A DNA stretch of 64,000 nt from assembly GCF_951229915.1 (NCBI RefSeq), contig NZ_OX579588.1:744001-808000 (forward strand), given 5' to 3'. Source of the DNA: Candidatus Ornithobacterium hominis (GTDB lineage Bacteria > Bacteroidota > Bacteroidia > Flavobacteriales > Weeksellaceae). The translations under genes and the position numbers were made by a program. Of the stretch, positions 51,960 through 60,808 are shown in pieces. A model generated the notes under the pieces. It made no database searches. It saw only the letters and a list, made by a program, of their open reading frames with translations, and was not told the origin of the DNA. Position 1 is the stretch's first letter; the number at the start of each line of letters is the position of its first letter.

Positions 51960-52691
51960 GTTAATTTAGATGTTAGAGAGCATCTCAGAAAACTTCGTTT
52001 ATATTACAAGTATAATATTCATTTCAATATATCTAGATATAGTCGTACTGGGGGAATAAAAAAAGGAGTTGATTTTTTTGATTATAAAGTTAAAGATTTA
52101 GTACTTATTTATTATAAAAAAGAAGGACTTGTTGCAAATTTATCTTTGTTAAAAAGTGAAAAATATTCCAATTTTTATAATAAATTAATGTACCAAATAA
52201 AAATAGGAAATGTTGGGGAAATAAATTGTCTATCAAAAGAGGATAGAGATGTTTTATATGATTTTATAACAGAAGAAAACTTTAAGTATATGCCACAAAA
52301 TACGGTTACAATAGAAGAGAAAAAAACATATAGTTATAATTTGATATACAATGATTTAGAGGAAATAAAAGCAAGCTTGATAAAGAAAAATACATATAAT
52401 AGTCTTTCCTCTAATGAAAAATTATTATTAGATTTACCCCTAATTATGTGGAGCAAAAAATGGGAATATGGTAGCATTTTTATGTATAATTGGTTTATGG
52501 AGGAAGGAGATATCAATATGGATAAGGATCTGTATAAATTTTTAGATAATTGGAAAGAATTAAAAGAAATGAAAAATAAATTTTATACTTTTATAGAAAA
52601 GTATAGAAATGTAGAAATAAAAGAAGAAGAAGAAGAGGAAAATATATGCTTTAAACGATTTGAAAAAACATCTATCTCAAATAGATATTGA
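50655..52691 (+). CDS. Protein B, copy 1: exported HELGH metallopeptidase with variable C-terminus
   Basis: The frame starts at TTG 50655 (MKNLLYILLLIFSITFGYAQ, signal peptide). A Gly/Asn-rich stretch precedes two beta domains (about 60-255) and a zincin domain with H373-E-L-G-H377 followed by ALRLEHPF and MDYDTNN, the metzincin-like zinc site and Met-turn region. In polymorphic toxins such zincins often act as releasing peptidases. After about residue 435 the sequence is specific to this copy. It ends in EEEEEE shortly before a frame change to the ORF at 52660. Confidence 0.75.
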   Translation: MKNLLYILLLIFSITFGYAQEVVAQDLRVATIDYVISDIKYVASPPPGKIIIEGNAGEGNANDTGSGTSSQEELPGGKDYTLTDAKGNVWAVDEEGNITNVGMQAKGGASTPQNTAGVDAKGNATTITAEGIRVTFKNSSDSKYAFDQPTKALNSDYKELNGKLIPFKAVENKKTEPFIASVEIIDSSVSVDGLIFKTSKGVPIAAEKVGNDYRLTLKGLYSFAGEEVQAVIKQGDKYKIAGVFNLVHISPKRIKLNLIPTTGVSISGNQIQKVKDIYKKIAIDVDISVKETFDITPYLVNGKLPTEDAFGDLSSYSSAQNEVIKAYKQEQGVDLAYYIFVTDKPSSNRQAGYMRLGGQFGFVYDQQARTIAHELGHGALRLEHPFKEFDVAQGEVKNLMDYDTNNTNFIYPDWKQVNDPKFKIYAFQGQSEGELVNLDVREHLRKLRLYYKYNIHFNISRYSRTGGIKKGVDFFDYKVKDLVLIYYKKEGLVANLSLLKSEKYSNFYNKLMYQIKIGNVGEINCLSKEDRDVLYDFITEENFKYMPQNTVTIEEKKTYSYNLIYNDLEEIKASLIKKNTYNSLSSNEKLLLDLPLIMWSKKWEYGSIFMYNWFMEEGDINMDKDLYKFLDNWKELKEMKNKFYTFIEKYRNVEIKEEEEEENICFKRFEKTSISNRY

Positions 52692-53178
52692 TACAAATAT
52701 TAAACTATCTAATGAATTAAACGAAGATTATTTAAATTTTTCAAGATATAGTATACCAATAGGAGTGTTTGATGACATTAATACTCCTTATGTTGCTTCG
52801 TTTGGAACTTTTTCTATTAAATATCTATTAGAAGGAAATTATAATAGAGGAAAACAGGAAATCTCTATAACAAATATTTGGGAGAAAGTTGATGATAATT
52901 TTGATTTTGTTGATGATAAAAAGTGGAATATTATTCTTAGCCAACCATTAGGGGTTTGGAATAAATCAATTTTTAAGTATTATGAAAAGGTCGGTGCTTA
53001 TAAAAATATTGATCCCTTTGATGATCGATTGAATATTAGTAATAGTGTTTTTAATTCATTCAGAAAAAAAACAAAAATAGGAAAAGACTTTTGTATTAAA
53101 GGAATAAGAAGTATCAAAGGAAAAAATATGTTTATCAAAACAATAAAAATTAACGAGAATGAAGTTATCTATAAATAA
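52621..53178 (+). pseudogene. Probable frame-shifted 3' end of B1 (variable effector domain)
   Basis: This frame opens at 52621 and has only a TTG (52660) as a possible start; no ATG occurs for about 155 codons. It overlaps the end of B1 in the AAG-repeat zone (52619-52636). The simplest reading is that an indel there split off the last 172 or so residues of B1, with WNIILSQPLGVWNKSIFKYY and SFRKKTKIGKDFCIKGIRS as the densest parts. Alternatively it is a separate TTG-started gene. Confidence 0.5.
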
Positions 53179-53686
53179 AGTTATAAAAAATAATTTCTTT
53201 TTTTCTCTTTTGATTTGGTTCTTATTACACCTATTACATATAAATGTGAGTCTTTTTGAATATTGTTGGGAAGAAAAATTGTATTGGATGGAAATGAAAA
53301 CAGGCGTAGGAGGGCATTGGATAAATCAAACTTCATTTAATTTTTCTGATTATAAAGAATATGGACCAAAAAATATCAAAGACATTTTTTTTCCCTACAC
53401 ATATAGGCAAGAAGATGTTTTATTATTACTATTATTATTGATTGTATTATTTTTTTGTTATATTGTATTCCCTACTATAACAATGCTATTCAAAAAAAAG
53501 AATCAAAAGAAAATGTTTATAATTATTGATAGTATTAATTTTTCAATATATTTATGGTGTGCTTTTATAGGGCTATCAGACAAGCCTATGATAGGTGTTA
53601 TTCCAATATACATATTGTTGCCTTTATTTTTTTGTATTCTACTATGTTTTAGAATACGCCAATATAAAAAGAAATTGATATTTTAA
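53159..53686 (+). CDS. Membrane immunity-like protein 1
   Basis: This 175-residue protein has three hydrophobic helices (about 13-28, 83-104 and 119-165). It begins inside the 3' end of the B1 frame. The first 20 residues (MKLSINKVIKNNF) and the DNA before them are duplicated at the next gene. Its location right after the effector end suggests it protects against it. Confidence 0.5.
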   Translation: MKLSINKVIKNNFFFSLLIWFLLHLLHINVSLFEYCWEEKLYWMEMKTGVGGHWINQTSFNFSDYKEYGPKNIKDIFFPYTYRQEDVLLLLLLLIVLFFCYIVFPTITMLFKKKNQKKMFIIIDSINFSIYLWCAFIGLSDKPMIGVIPIYILLPLFFCILLCFRIRQYKKKLIF

Positions 53687-53722
53687 AATATCCCAAAAAA
53701 TATGTTTATCAAATCAACAAAA

Positions 53723-54043
53723 ATGAAGTTATCTATAAATAAAGCCATAAAGAATAATTTTAAGTTTTTTTTACTCGCATACACACTCTTGTATTTTTGC
53801 CTTATTAATTTAAAAATATTTGAAGATTATTGGGATGAAAAAATATTTTGGGAACATAGAGCAGGAAATTGGACAAAAAAACTAACAAATCAAGAATTAT
53901 TACAGCTAAAAATGTATAAACTAAATAAAGAATGGGTTCTGCATTTAGTAGATGAAGGGTACACAATTTTAGATATGGGAGATTTTAATAATATGGGATT
54001 TAGTGCGTTCTATGCAATGGAAAAAATGGTAATATTTAAATAA
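53723..54043 (+). CDS. Immunity-like protein 2, partial paralogue
   Basis: ATG at 53723 (MKLSINKAIKNNFKFF) matches the start of the preceding gene; the ATG at 53702 belongs to a duplicated piece of the B1 end. The 106 residues have one membrane helix and a soluble part (EDYWDEKIFWEHRAGNW) that parallels CWEEKLYWMEMKTG of its neighbour. It arose by partial duplication. Confidence 0.5.
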   Translation: MKLSINKAIKNNFKFFLLAYTLLYFCLINLKIFEDYWDEKIFWEHRAGNWTKKLTNQELLQLKMYKLNKEWVLHLVDEGYTILDMGDFNNMGFSAFYAMEKMVIFK

Positions 54044-54050
54044 ATATGTT

Positions 54051-54296
54051 ATGGAGAGTAATAAAGTGTTTAAGATAATTGATGATGCAATATTGTCAAA
54101 AGAAATATTTATAAATTACGAAATTTTTGAACATAAACTTAAAAAAATAAAATCACCTGCAATTATCACTCAATATGATAGTATTTACATAAATAAAAAT
54201 ATAGATAAATGGATGTTTGTTAGGGTGGAAGAAGAATTCTCTAATAAATTTAAATTAAGAATACCCGTAGTGCATTATAAAAAAGGTTGCCCATGA
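54051..54296 (+). pseudogene. Small gene truncated by the second IS
   Basis: About 70 native residues (MESNKVFKIIDDAILSKEIF ...) are followed by 11 codons read from the IS end (from 54263). The true 3' part is missing. Probably another immunity-like gene. Confidence 0.55.
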
Positions 54297-55225
54297 GCCT
54301 AAAGAAAAGTAAATTGCATTGGTTACCAATCAAATACAATTATGATCAACCTAGAGGCAAGTTACAATTTTATTTTGAATAAACTAATAGAAATTTCAGG
54401 AACTGAAAATTTCTATTTTAAACCAGTGAAACCAAAATTATCTGATATAGAGTTGATAAGCTTAATTATTTTAGCAGAATTTAAATCTATCGACTCTGAG
54501 TACCAGCTTTTTAGAGAGATAAAAGGTTGGGCTATTGAATCTAAAATTGAAAGGAGTGTTTACAACAGAAGAAAACGAAAACTCTTCCCTTTTCTTGAAG
54601 AAATTAGGTGCAAAATGGTGAAAAAGTTCAATGATTTTGAAAACTATTTCTTGGTGGACAGCATGCCTTTAGAAGTGTGTAAATTATCCCGCTCTTCCAG
54701 AAGCAAAATCTGTAAAGAAAATAGCTTAAAGGTTTTTGTGCTTCTCAAAATCTACACTTTTATGGTTACAAGCTACATGCGATCTGTTCTATTGCTGGTG
54801 TGTTCCAAAGTTTTGACTTATCTCCCGCCTCTGTTCACGACATTCATTATTTGAAAGACATAAAACTTCAAATTTCTGATTGCGTGTTACTTGGATACAG
54901 GGGCTATCTTTCTCAAACGGTTCAGCTTGACTTGTTCAATGAGGTAAAAATCCAGTTAGAAACCCCTAAAAGAAAAAATCAAAAAGATTACAAACCTCAG
55001 TTCTATCCATTCAGAAAGTGTAGAAAACGTATAGAAACTTTATTCTCGCAGTTGTGTGACCAATTTATGATACGGCGTAATTATGCCAAATCTTTTGAAG
55101 GATTCAAAACAAGAATATTGGCAAAAATTACTTCCTTGACTACTATTCAATATCTCAATAAATTTGTCTTTCATAGTAACATTAACAATTTAAAAATTAA
55201 CCTCATTCGATAATGCACTACGGGT
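54263..55225 (+). mobile_element. IS982-family-like insertion sequence, defective copy
   Basis: The 963-bp element has the same terminal inverted repeats as the copy at 31119 but opposite orientation and 13 fewer bases. It lies between the end of module 1 and the start of gene A2. No target duplication is visible. Confidence 0.85.
54342..55213 (+). pseudogene. Frameshifted IS982-family transposase
   Basis: Compared with the intact copy, 13 bases are missing after AAAATAGCTT (near 54726), where the intact gene encodes SFSMPNKGF. The frame is lost there; the C-terminal part is readable again from about 54800. Other differences are few. Confidence 0.85.
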
Positions 55226-56770
55226 TAATTTAATACAGCCTATAATGCAGAAACTATATCATTATATAAAACAAGTGGGAAACTACGCTAGAATACCTAA
55301 AAAAATTATTCCAATTATTTTTAGTTTTTTGTTAGCCTTTCAACCATTTGTACTGAAGGCTCAACAATACCCTGTAAAGATGGTACCAGTCTTGTTGCCA
55401 CCCTATAGTTTAAAGCTGAGTGAATATGCTACAAGTACGCAGACAAAGTTGCGCTTACAAGTCATGATGACAGACTTGCAGGAGCCACAACACCCCACGG
55501 GCATGAAGTTTAGTTTAGAAAGTTCGTTAGGCGCAGTTCCTATAGCCACTAGCCAAAGTTTTGTATCTGGGATGTCTCCTTTTACGCTGTATCCAGGCAG
55601 TAATATAACGCTGACCAATGTTGATTTAAGACCTCTGTTTGAGTTGCAGAATTTAGCAGGCTTAAATGCTTCACAATATGCACAAACTTTACCAGAAGGA
55701 ATTTATCAATTTTGCTTTCAGGCATACGATTATTATACCAAGCACAATCTTTCCGCAAAGACTTGTGCACAGGCCTATTTAACACAATATGAGCCTCCTC
55801 TACTCAATCTCCCTCAGAATGCAGAAAAAGTGCAAGTTGAGGGCGATATCCTAGGCAGCAAAGGAATCGTATTTCAATGGATGCCAAGGCAAGTCGCCCC
55901 CAATACCCATTATATATTCATTTTAAAAGAACTATGGGATGCAGGACGCAGTCCTGTAGCTGGATTTTTATCCTCTCCTATATTATGGAAAGAAAAAACT
56001 TATGCAACAAGTTTATATTATGGCCCCGAGAAAACACGTTTAATCCCGGGGAAACGCTATGCTTGGCAGGTACAAGCAGTAAGCGGTAATCCAGTAGTTG
56101 GCGCAAATCCTACCGAAGATAATGGAGTGTATAAAAACAATGGGCTCTCCGAGATATTTTATTTTGATTATGTAGAAGATTGTAAAGTGCCGACTTTCTT
56201 AATGGCAAAAAATGCAGGTAGAGGACGCGTAGAGCTTAGTTGGACAATGCCCGGACAGCCCTCGGGATTATACAGTATACAATACCGAAAGAGAGACAGC
56301 AATACGGATTGGCAAACCGAAGAAAGTTACCAGACCAAATATATACTCACAGGCTTAGAAAATCAGACTGAATATGAATACAGAATAGGAACAGTTTGCG
56401 GAAATCTACAGAATTTTAACCCTTCACCGCTAGAGGGAGAGACTTCTGGCAATGCATATGCGTATAGTGCGATACAATATTTTACAACAGATAGCGAAGA
56501 AAAAGAAAGTAGTAAATACCAGTGTGGTGTAATGCCATCTATAGACCTTACCAATAAAGCCCCATTGCAAACCGCATTAGGAACCAATGAGGTGTTTATG
56601 GCAGGAGATTTTCCTGTAACGGTGATTTCATCACAAGGGAGCAATGGGATATACAGTGGCGAGGGCTATATAGAAGTTCCTTATTTGGGAGATACGAAAA
56701 TTAAGGTAGTTTTTAATAATATTAAACTCAACACCGACAAACAATTGATTGAGGGGGTAGTAGAGACTAC
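55226..56770 (+). repeat. Direct repeat A, copy 2
   Basis: Partner of 45639-47180. The largest internal difference is at about 56400-56450, where this copy has a REP-like insert (encoding NPSPLEGETSG) in place of a different linker. Confidence 0.85.
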
Positions 56771-59051
56771 GTATAACCCTAATTGGGAAAATGTTGTAGA
56801 TATTGGAGATTTTATTGATGGGATAAAAGGTTTAATTAATGACCTAAAAGATAAGCTTAATGATGGAGAAGAATTAACAAATGAAGAAAAGGAGGATTTT
56901 CAAATTAAAGGAGATAAATATTATGATGATTTAAATAATCAAATTGATAAATTGGTTGCAGACGAAAAATTAACCCAAGAGGAAGCTGATGTGCTAAAAG
57001 ATAAATTAAAAGAAAGTCAAGACACCTATAACAATGTTTTAGGCACTCAATTTGTTTCAAATGATAATGCTATAATAAATGATGCAATAAATGCCTTAAA
57101 TGATTCATCAGATAAACTAAAAGAAGTTGAAGAAGCAATCAATATAGCTAATGAAACAGAAAATAATTATGTTTTACAAAATGTTCAGCTTATAGAGTTT
57201 CAATCTACTGGTTATGAAACTGTAGAGGTTAGTATGACTGATGGTTTTAGTAATTGTAGAAATATCTTTTTACCCTCAGGAAGATTAGTTAAATTTTCTT
57301 CAAGTGAATTGAATGATATTAAAAAAATAGGTGTCAACAAAGGAAGGCTAAGTTATGTTATAGGAAATAATAATAAAAAATATAACTTAGCAAGTGTTGT
57401 AAAAACAGATACTATAAAGGAATCAAATGAAATAAGAGTTATTAAAAGTTATGATGCCGATAGACTAGTATGCTTTGATTGTATAAAAAAGGATATTAGA
57501 ACCGGTAATTTACCTTCAGGGTTGGAGGTAATAAAAACAGTAGATAATGATACTATTTATAAAAATATTCCCAAAAAATACACTATTGCTACATTCACAT
57601 CAAAAGTAGAGTGCTATGAAGGAATTCAAATCATTGTAGAAAAAGAAGGAGGAAATATTAAATGTAAGTCATTAAGCAAAGAAGAGTGTGAAAATTATAA
57701 GCCACAAGATGAAGGAGAAAGTACAACAGGTAATGGTACTTATGTTGGTACAGTTGAGAGAGGAAGTGGAAGTACCAGGTGTAAGATAGATATTTATGAA
57801 ACCACGGATGAAGAAGGACAAAAGAAATATACGACAGATGTTACACTTACAGGATCTCCTGCAAATTCTAAAGTACAGGCACAAGAAGAAGAATTAAAAG
57901 CCGAAGTTAAGCGATTAGCTGAAGAAAAGCTCAACGAATTAGGATTAGAAGGAAAAGCAGGGAAAACAGTACGAGAAAGAGGCAGTGAATTAGGAGAGTT
58001 CTATGTAGCTGATATGACAGGCTGGGAATGGGTTGGCGAAATAAGCGAACTTGGAAACTCTGTATGGGAAACAGCCGCACTTCCAAAAAGCTACTGGAAT
58101 GAAGATGGAGAATTCAAATATAATGAAGCAAAAATACATATGCCTCCTGCTTTTGTAGGTGTAAGTGATGGCGTTATAGAAGAAGTAACAAGTTATCCAC
58201 AATTGATAAAATTAGGTTATGATGTAGCAACCAAAGAGGAAGTAAGAACAGGTTTGTGGGAGTCTGTAAAAGGGATATCTATAGAAACCATAAAAGATGC
58301 TGCAGTTGATTTCTACGAAGAGAAAAAAGCAAACTATACAAGTAGCAAACCTTATATAGTGCAACATACCGTAAGTAAAGATGCTGTGCAAGTGGCATCA
58401 ATGCTGATGGGCGGTGGGCTTTCAGGAGGGCTTAAGAAAGGGGCAAAAAGTGTAGATGATGCTGTTGGCAAAGCAGGAAGAGAAATTCTTTCTGAAATAG
58501 ATGATGTAGTAGTAAAAGAATTAAAGGCAGATAAGCTTTCAAAAAAACTGACCAAAGAAGCCATTGAAAAAGGTGATTTTGATAAAGAAATAGTAGAAGG
58601 GCTTACTAATGAAGCTAATGATATAGCTGCTAAAAAAGGCAGAAAATTATCTTGGGAAGAAGTCAAAAAACTATTTAAAAGAGGGAATGATTTTAATAAA
58701 AAAGCAAATGCTGAAAAATGGTATAATTTTAATGAGATTCATTTAGCTAACGGTAAACGACTTGACTCATATGATCCAGTTAAAAAAGAAATTATTTCAA
58801 GAAAAGCCACCTCATTGGATAAAATAAAAATGAAAACATTTGAAGGATATTTAAAAGAAATGAAAAATAAATATCCAGCAGGTACAGTAATACGATCAAA
58901 CAAATACCCTACTTTAGATGGACAAATTTTACAAGGAAGGCAAATACTAGAGATACCGATTTCAAATCAAAACTTACCAAATATTCAACAATATATTGAT
59001 CTAGCTAAAAGTAATAAATACAATATTGAACTAAGATTTAAACCCGAATAA
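55245..59051 (+). CDS. Protein A, copy 2: exported polymorphic toxin with REase-like C-terminus
   Basis: The 1268-residue protein shares its first 508 residues with A1 (export helix, fibronectin-III-like body). Residues 509-640 are helical, 860-960 hold a linker, 1060-1110 include a Gly-rich hydrophobic patch (VASMLMGGGLSGGLKKG) typical of pre-toxin regions. The last 130 residues (YNFNEIHLANGKRLDSYDP, EIISRKATSL, QILEIPISNQ) resemble restriction-endonuclease-fold toxins of polymorphic toxin systems, with E/D...E-x-K-like elements. An immunity-like gene starts two bases after its stop. Confidence 0.7.
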   Translation: MQKLYHYIKQVGNYARIPKKIIPIIFSFLLAFQPFVLKAQQYPVKMVPVLLPPYSLKLSEYATSTQTKLRLQVMMTDLQEPQHPTGMKFSLESSLGAVPIATSQSFVSGMSPFTLYPGSNITLTNVDLRPLFELQNLAGLNASQYAQTLPEGIYQFCFQAYDYYTKHNLSAKTCAQAYLTQYEPPLLNLPQNAEKVQVEGDILGSKGIVFQWMPRQVAPNTHYIFILKELWDAGRSPVAGFLSSPILWKEKTYATSLYYGPEKTRLIPGKRYAWQVQAVSGNPVVGANPTEDNGVYKNNGLSEIFYFDYVEDCKVPTFLMAKNAGRGRVELSWTMPGQPSGLYSIQYRKRDSNTDWQTEESYQTKYILTGLENQTEYEYRIGTVCGNLQNFNPSPLEGETSGNAYAYSAIQYFTTDSEEKESSKYQCGVMPSIDLTNKAPLQTALGTNEVFMAGDFPVTVISSQGSNGIYSGEGYIEVPYLGDTKIKVVFNNIKLNTDKQLIEGVVETTYNPNWENVVDIGDFIDGIKGLINDLKDKLNDGEELTNEEKEDFQIKGDKYYDDLNNQIDKLVADEKLTQEEADVLKDKLKESQDTYNNVLGTQFVSNDNAIINDAINALNDSSDKLKEVEEAINIANETENNYVLQNVQLIEFQSTGYETVEVSMTDGFSNCRNIFLPSGRLVKFSSSELNDIKKIGVNKGRLSYVIGNNNKKYNLASVVKTDTIKESNEIRVIKSYDADRLVCFDCIKKDIRTGNLPSGLEVIKTVDNDTIYKNIPKKYTIATFTSKVECYEGIQIIVEKEGGNIKCKSLSKEECENYKPQDEGESTTGNGTYVGTVERGSGSTRCKIDIYETTDEEGQKKYTTDVTLTGSPANSKVQAQEEELKAEVKRLAEEKLNELGLEGKAGKTVRERGSELGEFYVADMTGWEWVGEISELGNSVWETAALPKSYWNEDGEFKYNEAKIHMPPAFVGVSDGVIEEVTSYPQLIKLGYDVATKEEVRTGLWESVKGISIETIKDAAVDFYEEKKANYTSSKPYIVQHTVSKDAVQVASMLMGGGLSGGLKKGAKSVDDAVGKAGREILSEIDDVVVKELKADKLSKKLTKEAIEKGDFDKEIVEGLTNEANDIAAKKGRKLSWEEVKKLFKRGNDFNKKANAEKWYNFNEIHLANGKRLDSYDPVKKEIISRKATSLDKIKMKTFEGYLKEMKNKYPAGTVIRSNKYPTLDGQILQGRQILEIPISNQNLPNIQQYIDLAKSNKYNIELRFKPE

Positions 59052-59052
59052 T

Positions 59053-59535
59053 ATGCAGATTAATAGTTTATTTGTTCCTATATTGAACAAAATTGATTTT
59101 ATTAAAAGATACAAGGATTTATCTATTCAATTTAATTATGAGTTGAAAGAAAGTTTCGAAGATTATTCAAGAGAGAGTGCATTGGAAATTATCAAAGAAT
59201 TTGGCTATACAGTTAGTTACAATAAAAAAGAAAATTTCTATAAAATAATTGAAAGAGTTGAAAACTATAAATTTCAATTTAATATCGTATTAAAATATGG
59301 AATAGTAGAGTTGATTTGGACCGTTTGGGAAGACAATGAACTATTGCAAATTGGTGGTCCTTGGGGAATGATTAAATATCTTTTAGATTTTAATGAAGAA
59401 GATAAGGTAAAACTACCAGTATTTCGAAATTATGAAGATCTAAAAGAAATATTGATGCAAGCATTTAGTATTTATGAAGATTTCAAAAAGGAAGTTTTGA
59501 AATCTTTTAACAAAGGAAATAAAAACATTATATAA
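59053..59535 (+). CDS. Immunity protein candidate for A2
   Basis: This 160-residue soluble acidic protein begins immediately after the toxin gene. The central GIVELIWTVWEDNELLQIGG, then PWGMIKYLL, resembles immunity proteins found next to nuclease toxins. The tight coupling is the main evidence that it neutralises the A2 C-terminus. Confidence 0.6.
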   Translation: MQINSLFVPILNKIDFIKRYKDLSIQFNYELKESFEDYSRESALEIIKEFGYTVSYNKKENFYKIIERVENYKFQFNIVLKYGIVELIWTVWEDNELLQIGGPWGMIKYLLDFNEEDKVKLPVFRNYEDLKEILMQAFSIYEDFKKEVLKSFNKGNKNII

Positions 59536-59543
59536 AAGATGAA

Positions 59544-59702
59544 ATGATGCTTAAGCAACAAAATGTTCCAATCGAAAAAATAGAATGGCATTTATTTGGG
59601 GGAGTAGATAACGTAATTACAAATCAAAACAAATCCAGATATTTACTAAAAAAATTAGAAGATGATAAAGTGTTTAATCAAATCTTTGAAGTAGTGGAAT
59701 AA
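59544..59702 (+). CDS. Orphan toxin-tail-like fragment, 52 residues
   Basis: Two in-frame ATGs (59544 and 59547) open a 52-residue frame: KIEWHLFGGVDNVITNQNKS, then a helix RYLLKKLEDDKVF. It reads like the very end of a larger effector domain and lies between immunity-like genes, as orphan toxin tips do in polymorphic loci. It could equally be a small gene of its own. Confidence 0.4.
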   Translation: MMLKQQNVPIEKIEWHLFGGVDNVITNQNKSRYLLKKLEDDKVFNQIFEVVE

Positions 59703-59704
59703 TT

Positions 59705-60304
59705 ATGAAAAAAATAAAAGCAACATACTTTAAACAAATTGATGATAGATTATTTGTGTTAGAAAGTGATAGTAGTCCTTTATATGTATATAATAATTGC
59801 ATCCATTTTCATTTGATAAAAAAAGTAGGACATAATTACGGAGGTGGCTTATACCGTATTAATGATAATATAGTAGATATGTCTTTTAATGGATTGAACA
59901 TAGATTCATTAGATAAGATATCTTTTTTCATGACCAATGAATTTTATTTTAATAATATGAATAAAAGATATCTCATTGTTAATAAATTATTAAGAGAATT
60001 TAAAGCAGAGCATTACTTAATAGAGATATATAATTTTGAAATAGTTAAAAAGATTCATTATAAAGGAACTATTAGGCTGTTTACCCAATCAAATAATATT
60101 ATAACAACTATTAAGAGAAGTAGAGTTGGGCCTTGGCCTCCTAAAGCACCTGAATTTATGGGAGGTGCTGATCAAATAATCATAAGTAAATATAATTTTC
60201 CAGAGAATGTATGGGTTGAAAGTATTAAAGATTATAAAACAGGAACTATATATTCATATGGTGATTTTTGTAAAAAATTCCCAAATTTATGTGTGAGAAA
60301 ATAA
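59705..60304 (+). CDS. Immunity-like protein, 199 residues
   Basis: This soluble, beta-rich protein of unknown family has RLFVLESDSSPLYVYNNC at the start and KRSRVGPWPPKAPEFMGG near residue 140. It starts two bases after the orphan fragment, so the two look like a leftover effector-immunity pair. Confidence 0.5.
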   Translation: MKKIKATYFKQIDDRLFVLESDSSPLYVYNNCIHFHLIKKVGHNYGGGLYRINDNIVDMSFNGLNIDSLDKISFFMTNEFYFNNMNKRYLIVNKLLREFKAEHYLIEIYNFEIVKKIHYKGTIRLFTQSNNIITTIKRSRVGPWPPKAPEFMGGADQIIISKYNFPENVWVESIKDYKTGTIYSYGDFCKKFPNLCVRK

Positions 60305-60552
60305 TAAAAATAATAGCTCTATATGAATTTTTAATTTATGTAGAAAATAGAAAAGTTTATAAAGATATATTAAACAAATATAAAAAAGTTATGTTAAATA
60401 TTTCTGATGGAAATATTAAAAAAGAGCATTTTGATCCGTTATTGAATGTTTTTAGGTTATTTTTTGAGGCTATTCCTTCAGATGATGTTTTGGCAAAATA
60501 TATAATTGATAAAATGCAGGAGTTTTATGAAGATTATTCTCAAATAGAGTAA
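60289..60552 (+). CDS. Small helical immunity-like protein
   Basis: This 87-residue, mostly helical protein (IALYEFLIYVENRKVYKDIL, then VFRLFFEAIPSDDVLAKYII) overlaps the previous gene by 16 bases. Unknown family; position suggests an accessory or immunity role. Confidence 0.5.
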   Translation: MCEKIIKIIALYEFLIYVENRKVYKDILNKYKKVMLNISDGNIKKEHFDPLLNVFRLFFEAIPSDDVLAKYIIDKMQEFYEDYSQIE

Positions 60553-60553
60553 T

Positions 60554-60808
60554 ATTGGTTATGAAGGGGCTGGCCATATGTGGGGCATGTATCAGACTTG
60601 TGATTAATGAAAATATAGATATTTATAAAAAGAGAATCTATGCAATTATTATGGATACGGAAGAATGACCATCATTTAGAAATTTGGGATTTTGATATAT
60701 TTGATTTGATGAAGCAGATATAAATTTTATAAATAAGAAGTCTCTAAGAAAGGCAACACTAGAAAAAAAGAATTTCAAAAAAAATGGAAAAAAGATATAG
60801 AAAAATAA
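60554..60808 (+). pseudogene. Degraded small gene before B2
   Basis: No single frame spans this 250-base gap. One frame reads LWIRKNDHHLEIWDFDIFD and is continued in another by DEADINFINKKSLRKATLEK, joined around 60705. This looks like one gene broken by a frameshift, upstream of the TTG start of B2. Confidence 0.4.
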
